The notes under the pieces: generated by a model
Database searches by the model: none
Told to the model about the DNA's origin: nothing
What the model saw: the letters and a program-made list of their open reading frames with translations, nothing else
Shown here: piece by piece, positions 44,921-53,092 of the stretch
Position numbering within the stretch: position 1 is the stretch's first letter
How the letters are laid out: every line of letters starts with the position of its first letter
Program-made: the position numbers and the translations under genes
Assembly: GCA_015060925.1 (NCBI GenBank)
Contig: SUXM01000005.1
Coordinates: 1 to 64,000, forward strand
DNA: 64,000 nt
From: Parabacteroides distasonis
GTDB taxonomy: Bacteria; Bacteroidota; Bacteroidia; Bacteroidales; Tannerellaceae
Direction: 5' to 3'

Positions 44921-45030
44921 GATTTTATCTCCCTGCCCAGGAAAAAAAATTTCTCTGCCCAGGGAGATAAAATTACATCGGATGTAATTGAGATTACATC
45001 CGACCAATTTCAGATTACATCGGATGTAAT
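44921..45030. repeat. Composite palindrome cluster (CTGCCCAGG and TTACATCGGATGTAA types)
   Basis: First a 14-bp inverted repeat (44922-44935 ATTTTATCTCCCTG with 44960-44973 CAGGGAGATAAAAT) that also contains a direct repeat CTGCCCAGG. Directly joined to it are TTACATCGGATGTAA at 44973-44987, a variant TTACATCCGACC at 44993-45004, and TTACATCGGATGTAA again at 45015-45029. Spacers are TTGAGA and CAATTTCAGA. The same 15-mer and variant occur at 916-948. Confidence 0.75.
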
Positions 45031-45060
45031 GTAAAGGTAGCTTTATATAGAAAAACAAAA

Positions 45061-45105
45061 AAAAGGATGGGCATGAATTCAACATTCAATGCCCATCCTT
45101 TTTTT
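45061..45105. terminator. Bidirectional terminator
   Basis: 12-bp stem AAGGATGGGCAT (45063-45074) with ATGCCCATCCTT (45089-45100), flanked by an A-run and a T-run, between the PPDK-N gene and the convergent murU operon. Confidence 0.85.
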
Positions 45106-45144
45106 ATGCTTTGCTTGTCTGTTTAGAAAAACTTCAGCAGAAAA

Positions 45145-45882
45145 TTAGATCTCCTCTTTTAACCATTGTTCTGCCAATGCTAAAGATTCCGGTTTGCCTA
45201 TATCCAACAGACGAAGATTCTCTACGTCATACGCATGGATATTTGTCTTGGCACAGATAGAAAGATAGAAGTTTATGATGGAAAACTTACCTGTCCATTC
45301 TTCCATCCAGTCAAAAATTTTAGGAGACAGAACATGGATGCCGCTAAAGGCAAACTCTTTGTATTGGTTTGGCTCAAAGTAGGGATAGAAAGATTTGACT
45401 TCACCTGTTTCCCTGTTTCTCCATCCGCAAAGTTTATTTTCTTTGTCGAAAAGTAAATAGCGGGAGGTTTTGCGTTTGCTTACCAATAGGGTCGCCAATG
45501 GGTTCGTTTCCAAATGGTGTTCATAGAGCTTACGCAAGTCTATGTTAGACAATATATCTGCATTATGAATCAGAAAAGGTTCATCTCCTTGCAGGAAGGA
45601 TTCGGCATGTTTGATTCCTCCGCCTGTGTCAAGCAGGTAATCCCGTTCGTCTGATACAAATATTTCGATACCGAAGTTATTATTTGCTTGTAGGAAATCA
45701 ATGATTTGCTCACCCAAATGATGTATGTTGATGGCTATTTGATTGAAGCCTGCATCTTTCAGTTTAAGAATCACATGCTCCAGCATCGGTTTCCCGTTGA
45801 TTGGGAGTAAAGCTTTGGGGGTATGGTCAGTAAGCGGTTTGAGGCGAGTCCCCAATCCCGCAGCAAAAATCATAGCTTTCAT
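45145..45882 (-). CDS. murU: Sugar-1-phosphate nucleotidyltransferase, MurU-like
   Basis: 245 residues. Nucleotidyltransferase signature at the N-terminus: MIFAAGLGTRLKPLTDHTPKALLPINGKPML, followed by NIHHLGEQI and the metal-binding aspartate in LIHNADILSNID. This short form matches MurU (MurNAc-1-phosphate uridylyltransferase) of the Pseudomonas peptidoglycan-recycling shunt. It overlaps the upstream AmgK-like kinase gene by 4 nt, which is the AmgK-MurU pairing and the main support for the symbol. Together they would return MurNAc to UDP-MurNAc in the cytoplasm, bypassing de novo synthesis. Confidence 0.85.
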   Translation of the reverse strand: MKAMIFAAGLGTRLKPLTDHTPKALLPINGKPMLEHVILKLKDAGFNQIAINIHHLGEQIIDFLQANNNFGIEIFVSDERDYLLDTGGGIKHAESFLQGDEPFLIHNADILSNIDLRKLYEHHLETNPLATLLVSKRKTSRYLLFDKENKLCGWRNRETGEVKSFYPYFEPNQYKEFAFSGIHVLSPKIFDWMEEWTGKFSIINFYLSICAKTNIHAYDVENLRLLDIGKPESLALAEQWLKEEI

Positions 45883-47303
45883 AATGTTGTGTTAAAGAGT
45901 TGTTCAATATTTTGTTCCCTGTGTACAAGCTCCACCTGTACGCCAAATTTGGAATGGATATGTTCTGCTGTGTGCTGAGCCGAATAAACCGAACGGTGTT
46001 GGCCTCCGGTGCAACCGAAGCAGATCATCAGATTGGTAAAGCCACGATCAATATATCGTTTGACTGCAGCATCTACCATCTCGTAAGCGTGTTCCAAGAA
46101 GTGGGTGATTTCCCCATCTTTTTCTAAGAATTGGATAACCGGCTTGTCAAGTCCGGTGAAATGGTTATAACGTTCATATTTCCCAGGGTTGTTGATGGCC
46201 CTGCAATCAAAGACGAATCCTCCGCCATTTCCACTTGGGTCATTCGGTATTCCCTTCTTATATGCGAAACTGAAGACCTTCACTTTGAGTGTCCGTTTCT
46301 CGTCATAAAATTGGGATAGGTTTGTTAAACTTTTGAGTACGGAACACAAGTAGGGATATTCTGGATAGTCCTCTTTTAGAAGCTGTCTGAGGTTGTCTAT
46401 AGCATAAGGTACACTTTGGATGAAATGGGGCTTTTTCTCGAAATACCCTCGGAATCCGTAAGCTCCTAAAACCTGTAATGTCCTGAAAAGGACAAAGTGA
46501 CGAAGTTGGTGGAAAAAATGTTGTTCATCCACCTCCATATATTGTTTGAGTACCTCTAAATAATCATTGATCAATTCCTGACGTAACTCATCCGGGTATT
46601 TAGCCTTTGCTTGCCAAAGAAAAGAGGCGACATCGTAATAGATAGGTCCTTTTCGTCCTCCTTGGAAGTCGATAAACCAAGGTTCACCCTCCTTGACCAT
46701 TACATTCCGGGATTGGAAATCGCGGTACATGAATGTCGGACTGCAATCTTGTAACAGCACTTCGCTCATCTTTTGGAAATCATCTTCCAATTTGTTTTCT
46801 TGGAATTCCATGCCTGTGGCTTTCAAGAAACAGTATTTGAAATAGTTGAGATCCCAAAGAATTGAACGTTCGTTGAATTCCGGTTGGGGATAACATTGGC
46901 TGAAATCGAAATCTTCAGCACCTTTGAATTGAAGAGAGGGAAGGAGCTTGATTGTTTTCTTTAGTAATGCCTTTTCCGTCTCATCAAAGAAGCAGCTTTT
47001 CCGCCCTTTTTCTATCGCATTGAATAAAAGGGTATCCCCTAAATCTTCTTGCAGGTAAAAGGATTGATCTTCGGTGCTGATCAGTACTTGCGGAACAGGT
47101 AGCCCTTTCTCTCTAAAATGCTGGGCCATATACAAGAAAGCACGGTTCTCTTCCGTCGAGGTGCCACTTACACCTATAAGGGACGTTGTTCCTGTTAATC
47201 TGAAATAACGGCGATTGGAGCCAGAAGAGGATAGTTCCGTTATACCGGATGCGGGTGAACCTGTATATGTTTGGTAAAGTTGTTTTAATTTTTCAGTAAC
47301 CAT
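45879..47303 (-). CDS. AmgK-like amino-sugar kinase fused to a RapZ C-terminal domain
   Basis: 474 residues, two domains. Residues 1-335: aminoglycoside-phosphotransferase fold like AmgK, with catalytic loop YRDFQSRNVMV (Asp and Asn kept; the usual His of HRD is Tyr-Arg) and metal site WFIDFQGGRKGP. Residues 340-465: a RapZ C-terminal domain, SFAYKKGIPNDP, FVFDCRAINNPG, TGLDKPVIQFLE and the GCTGGQHRSV loop (430-439). In enterobacteria this RapZ domain senses glucosamine-6-phosphate and binds the GlmY/GlmZ RNAs. Here it is joined to an amino-sugar kinase and coupled to murU by a 4-nt overlap, suggesting feedback sensing of amino-sugar phosphate or RNA control in cell-wall recycling. Domain calls are firm; the joint function is inference. 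Confidence 0.88.
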   Translation of the reverse strand: MVTEKLKQLYQTYTGSPASGITELSSSGSNRRYFRLTGTTSLIGVSGTSTEENRAFLYMAQHFREKGLPVPQVLISTEDQSFYLQEDLGDTLLFNAIEKGRKSCFFDETEKALLKKTIKLLPSLQFKGAEDFDFSQCYPQPEFNERSILWDLNYFKYCFLKATGMEFQENKLEDDFQKMSEVLLQDCSPTFMYRDFQSRNVMVKEGEPWFIDFQGGRKGPIYYDVASFLWQAKAKYPDELRQELINDYLEVLKQYMEVDEQHFFHQLRHFVLFRTLQVLGAYGFRGYFEKKPHFIQSVPYAIDNLRQLLKEDYPEYPYLCSVLKSLTNLSQFYDEKRTLKVKVFSFAYKKGIPNDPSGNGGGFVFDCRAINNPGKYERYNHFTGLDKPVIQFLEKDGEITHFLEHAYEMVDAAVKRYIDRGFTNLMICFGCTGGQHRSVYSAQHTAEHIHSKFGVQVELVHREQNIEQLFNTTL

Positions 47304-47380
47304 GTTTTTATTTTTTCGGCACTAAGGTAATAAAAAGTTAATAGTTGGCAAGCCCCAATAGAAGGATAAGATATATAAAA

Positions 47381-47425
47381 AAAGACGGAGATCACTGTTT
47401 AACCAGCAACTTCCGTCTCTTTTTT
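47381..47425. terminator. Terminator between the second gdh gene and the kinase-murU operon
   Basis: AGACGGA (47383-47389) with TCCGTCT (47412-47418), preceded by an A-run and followed by T-runs. It lies 3' of the NADP-type gdhA on the minus strand and upstream of the kinase gene, so it insulates the two. Confidence 0.7.
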
Positions 47426-47466
47426 CTTCTATTCTATTTTATGAAAGAATAACCATAAAAAATAAA

Positions 47467-48801
47467 TTAGATGATACCTTGTGCCATCATGGCTTTTGCT
47501 ACTTTCATGAAACCGGCAACGTTAGCCCCTTTCACGTAGTTGACGTAACCATCTTCTTGCTTACCATATTTAACACATTGGCCATGGATGTTTTCCATAA
47601 TGCTTTGTAATTTCTGGTCAACTTCTTCGCTGCTCCAGCTTAACTTCTGGGCGTTTTGTGTCATTTCCAAACCTGATACGGAAACACCGCCAGCATTTGC
47701 TGCTTTGCCCGGAGCATATAGGATCTTCGCTGCAAGGAACACTTCGATTGCTTCAGGAGTAGAAGGCATGTTTGCCCCTTCTGAAACTGCAAAACAACCA
47801 TTTGCCAACAAAGTCTTAGCATCTTCTCCATTTAACTCATTCTGAGTTGCACTTGGCATAGCGATATCACATTTTTCGCCCCATGGACGTGCACCTGCTA
47901 CGTATTTGCAACCGTATTCTTCTGCATATTCACGGATACGACCACGATATAGGTTCTTCAATTCCATGATGTAGTCCAATTTTGCACGGTCGATACCATC
48001 CGGGTCATAAATGTAACCATCAGAATCTGACATGGTAACTACTTTTGCACCTAAACTAATTAGCTTTTCAACAGTGTATTGAGCCACATTACCGGATCCA
48101 GAAACGCAAACAGTCTTGCCCTTAATGTCGATACCTTTTGTCTTTAACATCTGAAGAAGGAAATAAACATTTCCGTAACCTGTTGCTTCCGGACGTACTA
48201 ATGAACCACCGAATTCAATACCTTTACCTGTGAATGTACCGGTATTTTCGCGAGCTAATTTCTTGTACATACCATACATATAGGCAACTTCACGACCTCC
48301 CACACCTATGTCTCCTGCAGGAACGTCAGTGTCTGGGCCAATGTGACGCCATAATTCTAAGACGAAAGCTTGACAGAAACGCATGATTTCAGCATTAGAC
48401 TTACCACGCGGGCTGAAATCTGAACCACCTTTACCACCACCCATTGGTAATGTTGTCAATGAGTTTTTAAAAGTTTGTTCGAATGCCAAGAATTTTAGAA
48501 TGGATTGGTTTACAGATGCATGGAAACGAATACCACCCTTGTACGGGCCAATTGCATTATTGTGTTGGATACGGTAACCCATGTTGGTCTGTATTTGTCC
48601 TTTATCATCCATCCATGTTACACGGAATGAAAAGATACGATCTGGAATACAAAGGCGTTCGATCAAATTGCTTTTTTCGAATTCTGGATGTTCGTTGTAT
48701 GCCTCTTCAATTGTAGCTAATACTTCAGAAACAGCCTGATGATATTCCGGTTCATTAGGAAATCTTCTTTTCAAATTGTCTAATACTTCATTTGCCTTCA
48801 T
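47467..48801 (-). CDS. gdhA: Glutamate dehydrogenase, probably NADP-type
   Basis: 444 residues. Same family marks as the other GDH (PYKGGIRFHASVN, LPMGGGKGGSDF, PAGDIGVGGREV). The coenzyme region is VSGSGNVAQYTVEKLISLGA followed by MSDSDGYIYDPDGI, close to the E. coli NADP-dependent GdhA with its SDS motif that can hold the 2'-phosphate. It would therefore assimilate ammonium into glutamate. NADP use is inferred from this local sequence. It is monocistronic with its own promoter and a terminator. Confidence 0.93.
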   Translation of the reverse strand: MKANEVLDNLKRRFPNEPEYHQAVSEVLATIEEAYNEHPEFEKSNLIERLCIPDRIFSFRVTWMDDKGQIQTNMGYRIQHNNAIGPYKGGIRFHASVNQSILKFLAFEQTFKNSLTTLPMGGGKGGSDFSPRGKSNAEIMRFCQAFVLELWRHIGPDTDVPAGDIGVGGREVAYMYGMYKKLARENTGTFTGKGIEFGGSLVRPEATGYGNVYFLLQMLKTKGIDIKGKTVCVSGSGNVAQYTVEKLISLGAKVVTMSDSDGYIYDPDGIDRAKLDYIMELKNLYRGRIREYAEEYGCKYVAGARPWGEKCDIAMPSATQNELNGEDAKTLLANGCFAVSEGANMPSTPEAIEVFLAAKILYAPGKAANAGGVSVSGLEMTQNAQKLSWSSEEVDQKLQSIMENIHGQCVKYGKQEDGYVNYVKGANVAGFMKVAKAMMAQGII

Positions 48802-48872
48802 AAGACTTATTTATTTGATGTTATACTATAAATACCTATTTGTTAAGTTTATCTCTATCTTTTTTGCCGCCG

Positions 48873-48880
48873 CAAAGGTA
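48873..48880 (-). promoter_or_regulatory. -7 promoter element of gdhA
   Basis: TACCTTTG on the minus strand, a perfect -7 box, giving a leader of about 65 nt before the ATG at 48801. Confidence 0.6.
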
Positions 48881-48970
48881 AGTTAAAAAATAATATAAAC
48901 AAGTAAATGAAAGAAAAAATCCGTTTAAAATATTATTTCTCTATTTTAAACGGATAAAAGTAACAAAGTG

Positions 48971-49153
48971 TTATTTATTCCTGCTTTTTATGTTTTTATA
49001 GATAGGAACAAAAACAATAATTGCAGAGGCTATTAATGCAAAAAGTATATCAAAAGTGACTTTTTCAGTAGATGTTAGCATGATGTAACATAGAAATCCC
49101 CATAAAAGAGTTATACAAACAGCCTGACTATTTGAAATTTTTCTGCGTGCCAT
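48971..49153 (-). CDS. Small two-TM membrane protein
   Basis: 60 residues: a basic start (MARRKISNSQ), two hydrophobic helices (AVCITLLWGFLCYIML; ILFALIASAIIVFVPIY) and a basic end (KNIKSRNK). It begins inside the 3' end of hemG (26-nt overlap, different frame) and fills a gap that otherwise has no gene. Composition and topology look like a genuine membrane protein, but it is short and unassigned. If real, it is the last gene of the heme operon. Confidence 0.5.
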   Translation of the reverse strand: MARRKISNSQAVCITLLWGFLCYIMLTSTEKVTFDILFALIASAIIVFVPIYKNIKSRNK

Positions 49154-50516
49154 TTTTTATAATTTGATTTGCGATTGTTGTAGCTTGTCGGATACGATCT
49201 GCCATACCGATACCTCCTTTTATATTTCCCGCAATAAACAGTCCCGGATAAAGATGTTCTATCTCTGCAATGGTCTCGAAACGAATACCACTATTTTCCC
49301 CATACTGAGGAATTGCATGTTTGTGACGGAATATGTGTATCATATCTGGTTTTACTCCTTTGGGGAATTTCAACATCGTATGTACCTCTTCTTCGATAAG
49401 CCCTTTTAACTTATCTTCTGGCCATGTAGTAAATTCCGTATGCTTAACTCCTCCAATAAAGAATGAAAACAATGCTCCATTTTCAGGGGCACGTCCGGAG
49501 AAACAGGCTGATGGGAATAAAATGCCGAGCACATTCTTTTTCTCCAGTGAAGGAATTAATCCTCCAAAAGCTTCAAAACGTAACCCTTTGGTATCGTGGA
49601 AACCTACGCTTGCTTGTACGATCGGGGCATAATACAAATTGTTCAGTTTGTCCATCTTATCCTTGGTGATAAAAGGTAACAAATGGGGAAGCGTATAGGA
49701 TCCTGTTGTCGTGATTACTTTTTGGGCATAAATCTTTTGTTCGCCTGATGGTGTGGTAAAAATGACCGACCATTTACCATTATCTGGTTGAATGGTCACT
49801 TGTGAGGCTGAAAGTGTGATCCGGTCGTCTCCAATTTCTTTTGACATTGCATGGGTTAATTGGGATAATCCCCCCGTTGCAGAAAATACTTTTTTGGTAG
49901 CGAGACGATCACGATCTGTCTTGGGTAGTTTCGCTTTGGCTATGGAACCACGTATAAAACTACCATATTCTTGTTCCAAATTGTAAAGTTTGGGAAGTGC
50001 ATATCGAGTGACAAGTCGCATGGGATCTCCAGCATATACTCCGGACAAAAAAGGATCAACTGCGTAGTTGAGAAATGATTTGCCTAAACGTCTGACAGTT
50101 AGCTCGCCAACAGATTCATTTGGGTTGGTGCCTTTAGGACGGAATGGTTCTCCTAAGATACGAAACTTGTCATAGAATGAAAAAAGAGGGGTAGTTACCG
50201 CACTCAATAATCCGGAAGGAAGAGCATGGAAACGGTTCCCTTTCCATATTAAACGTCGTTTGGATTCTTCACGGGCTGTTTCTAATAAACAGGTTGGAGT
50301 CAACGCTTCAAAAAGTTCTGCAACTTCAGGATAGGAGACTATACCTGTGTTTGGTCCACTTTCATAAATGAAGCCATTTTCTTGGAATGTTTGTATCTGT
50401 CCCCCAATACGGTTTTGTTGTTCTATAATTTGGATGTCTATCCCGGCACGATTTAACCAAAAACCAGTTGTCAACCCGGTTAGTCCTGCTCCTATGATTA
50501 TAACCTCTTTTTCCAT
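49128..50516 (-). CDS. hemG: Protoporphyrinogen oxidase (FAD, HemY-type)
   Basis: 462 residues. N-terminal FAD-binding dinucleotide fold IIIGAGLTGLTTGFWLNRAG followed by IEQQNRIGGQIQTF. The C-terminal FAD motif is LYPGLFIAGNIKGGIGMADRIRQA. It oxidises protoporphyrinogen IX to protoporphyrin IX (or coproporphyrinogen to coproporphyrin in coproporphyrin-pathway bacteria). Such oxygen-dependent enzymes in anaerobes may use other acceptors. It starts 1 nt after hemN and belongs to the TonB-MFS-hemN-hemG operon. In Bacteroidota the gene is annotated either hemG or hemY. Confidence 0.9.
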   Translation of the reverse strand: MEKEVIIIGAGLTGLTTGFWLNRAGIDIQIIEQQNRIGGQIQTFQENGFIYESGPNTGIVSYPEVAELFEALTPTCLLETAREESKRRLIWKGNRFHALPSGLLSAVTTPLFSFYDKFRILGEPFRPKGTNPNESVGELTVRRLGKSFLNYAVDPFLSGVYAGDPMRLVTRYALPKLYNLEQEYGSFIRGSIAKAKLPKTDRDRLATKKVFSATGGLSQLTHAMSKEIGDDRITLSASQVTIQPDNGKWSVIFTTPSGEQKIYAQKVITTTGSYTLPHLLPFITKDKMDKLNNLYYAPIVQASVGFHDTKGLRFEAFGGLIPSLEKKNVLGILFPSACFSGRAPENGALFSFFIGGVKHTEFTTWPEDKLKGLIEEEVHTMLKFPKGVKPDMIHIFRHKHAIPQYGENSGIRFETIAEIEHLYPGLFIAGNIKGGIGMADRIRQATTIANQIIKNGTQKNFK

Positions 50517-50517
50517 T

Positions 50518-51885
50518 TTATATAGGTTTAGAAAATGATTTGTTTGTGTCTAACATTAATCTATCCAAAGATGCAGCAATGTTCCGGACGAATAATCTTC
50601 CTTCTGCTGTCATTTCTATCAAATTAGTGTTATAAGTAATGAGACCGTCATTGGCAAAATCTTGTAAACGATTTTCATCATAGCAGGTTGCATGCTTGAT
50701 CTCTTCTATTGGCATTGATAATTGCAAGGATAGTTCTTCCCAATCTATCCGATAATTACACATTAACATTTCAATTACTTCCCGTGTGATTTGTTCTTCT
50801 TTACTTAAAGAATAGCCTTTGGATACGGGTAGTTTCCCTGATTCTACAAGTTCGATATATGCTAAAATGTCTTTTGTGTTTTGAACGTATGCAGTTCCTA
50901 ATTGGCTGATACCAGTAACACCGAATGCATAAACCTGTCCGGTTGTCCGTCTTGTACAATATCCTTGGAAGTTCCTGTGTAATTGACCATTTTGTAATGC
51001 TGCATATAGTTCATCCTCTTTACGGACAAAATGATCTAAACCTATGGGTTGATAATCTGCTTCACAAAGAATCTTTCGTGCAGTTTCAAACATTTTACTT
51101 TTTTCTTCACCAGAAGGTAAACCTACTTTCTCTAATACCTTTTGACGAGGGAATGCCCAAGGAACATGAGCGTATGAGAAAGTGACTAAACGATCTGGTT
51201 GCAGAGAAATCGCTTTTTCTATTGTTTCGGCAAAACTATCCTCAGTTTGGTATGGTAAACCATAAAGAAAATCCATATTGATTCGCATACCGTGTGAACG
51301 TAGAATCTTCACGATTTCTTCAATTGGTAATAAAGGAGCTTGGCGATGGACAGCCTCTAATACTTTTAGATTGAAATCTTGAATGCCGATACTTAATCGG
51401 TTGAAACCAGCTTTAATCAGTTGTTCCCAATCGCTTTCTTTTAACCAACCGGGATGACATTCAATGGCTATTTCTGGGTTGTCGATTGTTTCAAACTGAT
51501 GCAGCACATGCTGGTTTAACTCCTCTAAATCCGAAGCCGGTAAAAAGGTTGGAGTACCTCCTCCGTAATGGATTTGTGAAATTTTTCGTTCCTTGGAAAT
51601 GAAAGGAACAACCATATCTATCTCTTTATGTAATGCCTTTATATAGCGTTGAAGTATCTCTTGCGTTGGTGCTGCGTATGAGTTACATCCACAATAATGG
51701 CAAAGACGTAGACAAAATGGTATGTGAAAATAGAATGAAATCGATTGTGGATGTTGATGGTTAGATTCGCTAATCGCTTTCATATATTGTTCACGGCTAA
51801 AACCTTCATGGAAATAATTCGCAGGAGGATAGCTGGTGTATCGAGGTACGGGTATGTTGTATTTATCTAAAAGTTCTTGTTTCAT
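50518..51885 (-). CDS. hemN: Oxygen-independent coproporphyrinogen III oxidase (radical SAM)
   Basis: 455 residues. Starts with the typical KYNIPVPRYTSYPPA, then the radical-SAM cluster motif FCLRLCHYCGCN (Cx3CxxC), YGGGTPTFL and GFNRLSIGIQDF. The presence of CHYCGCN and QxxPLxxA-like features (QAPLLPIEE) and C-terminal HemN domain favours a true HemN over HemW. It converts coproporphyrinogen III to protoporphyrinogen IX without oxygen. It overlaps the MFS gene by 4 nt. Confidence 0.93.
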   Translation of the reverse strand: MKQELLDKYNIPVPRYTSYPPANYFHEGFSREQYMKAISESNHQHPQSISFYFHIPFCLRLCHYCGCNSYAAPTQEILQRYIKALHKEIDMVVPFISKERKISQIHYGGGTPTFLPASDLEELNQHVLHQFETIDNPEIAIECHPGWLKESDWEQLIKAGFNRLSIGIQDFNLKVLEAVHRQAPLLPIEEIVKILRSHGMRINMDFLYGLPYQTEDSFAETIEKAISLQPDRLVTFSYAHVPWAFPRQKVLEKVGLPSGEEKSKMFETARKILCEADYQPIGLDHFVRKEDELYAALQNGQLHRNFQGYCTRRTTGQVYAFGVTGISQLGTAYVQNTKDILAYIELVESGKLPVSKGYSLSKEEQITREVIEMLMCNYRIDWEELSLQLSMPIEEIKHATCYDENRLQDFANDGLITYNTNLIEMTAEGRLFVRNIAASLDRLMLDTNKSFSKPI

Positions 51886-53087
51886 ATTGTCTTTTTTTCT
51901 TTTCTGAAAACAATTAATATATAGATGAGTGAGGTAAGAGCTATGCTTGTCTCAAATAGAAAGAGGCCATGGTATCCAGTGTAGTCTGCAATTTTCCCAC
52001 TAACAATAGCCATTAACATCCCACTTAAATGAGTTATGACTGTCTGAATTGTGAAATCAGTTCCTTCACGTCCGGGGCGAACACAATCCATCGCTGTTGT
52101 ATAGACAACAATCGTTGCCATACCATAACTTCCCCATAAAAGGAAAATCCCTCCATATAGAAGTGGAGTGGTCGGAACTGTATAAGATATTCCAAAAAAG
52201 TAAAGAGTAGCAAGAAAAACAAATAGGGAAAATAAAACGCGTGCTTTATGACGTCCGATTTGACGAATAATCACGCCCCCCATAAAAGAAGATATAAAAC
52301 CAATAAAGGTTCCTGCAACTCCACTCATCATGCCAATCTCTTTTATGTCATAACCTAAATCGACTAACCATGGCCTTAACATGGCAAGTGTTCCGATTAA
52401 ACCGGAATAGTAAAGGAATAAGAATCCGATCTGCTTCCATATACTTTTACGGGCGAAAAAGTAGAATACATCTGCTTTTTTTGCTCGTTGCTCTTGTTTT
52501 TTAGGTTGTATTTCAATCTTTTTATTAAAAAATAAAGGCATAAGGGCTATAATGACAAATATAGAAAGGCAGGGTAGTAGGTTATTCCATCCTATTTGTT
52601 TGAATAAAAGTAATAAAATGCCACTACCAATCATTGAACCACCAAAACTGCCCATGGATTGCATGCTGTTAACAAGACTTTTGTCTCTTTTATTGAAAGC
52701 AAGGACTGCTAACGCATCAGTTGCTATATCTTGGGTAGCTGAGGCTATGAAAGAGACAATGATAAGTGTGACTATCGTGTGAAAATCTGTTTTGAAGTCT
52801 AAGAATGATACTGCTAATATCAAAATAGCATAGACAAGCTCAGATGAAAATATCCATCGTTTATAATCAGAAGTGGTGATGGCATGTCGATCAACAATAG
52901 GAGACCAAAAGAATTTTAAAATCCAAGGTAACTTAATAAGCTGGAGTAGTCCAATCGCTGATAGAGAAAAATTCTCTTGTCGCATCATGACAGGTATCAC
53001 AGTAGAGAAGAAACTCATTGGTATACTTTGTGCAATGTAAAGACAGAAGAATGTGACTAAATTATATGTTTTTTCTTTTTGTATCAT
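51882..53087 (-). CDS. RhtX/FptX-like MFS permease
   Basis: 401 residues, about 12 membrane helices. The start (FFCLYIAQSIPMSFFSTVIPVMM), LPWILKFFWSPIVDRH and SATQDIATDALAV are shared by the AmpG-related RhtX/FptX branch, single-protein permeases that move siderophores from periplasm to cytoplasm. Located 5 nt after the TonB receptor and overlapping hemN by 4 nt. A heme precursor, porphyrin or iron chelate is therefore the likely cargo; which one is unknown. Confidence 0.8.
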   Translation of the reverse strand: MIQKEKTYNLVTFFCLYIAQSIPMSFFSTVIPVMMRQENFSLSAIGLLQLIKLPWILKFFWSPIVDRHAITTSDYKRWIFSSELVYAILILAVSFLDFKTDFHTIVTLIIVSFIASATQDIATDALAVLAFNKRDKSLVNSMQSMGSFGGSMIGSGILLLLFKQIGWNNLLPCLSIFVIIALMPLFFNKKIEIQPKKQEQRAKKADVFYFFARKSIWKQIGFLFLYYSGLIGTLAMLRPWLVDLGYDIKEIGMMSGVAGTFIGFISSFMGGVIIRQIGRHKARVLFSLFVFLATLYFFGISYTVPTTPLLYGGIFLLWGSYGMATIVVYTTAMDCVRPGREGTDFTIQTVITHLSGMLMAIVSGKIADYTGYHGLFLFETSIALTSLIYILIVFRKEKKTI

Positions 53088-53092
53088 GTTGT

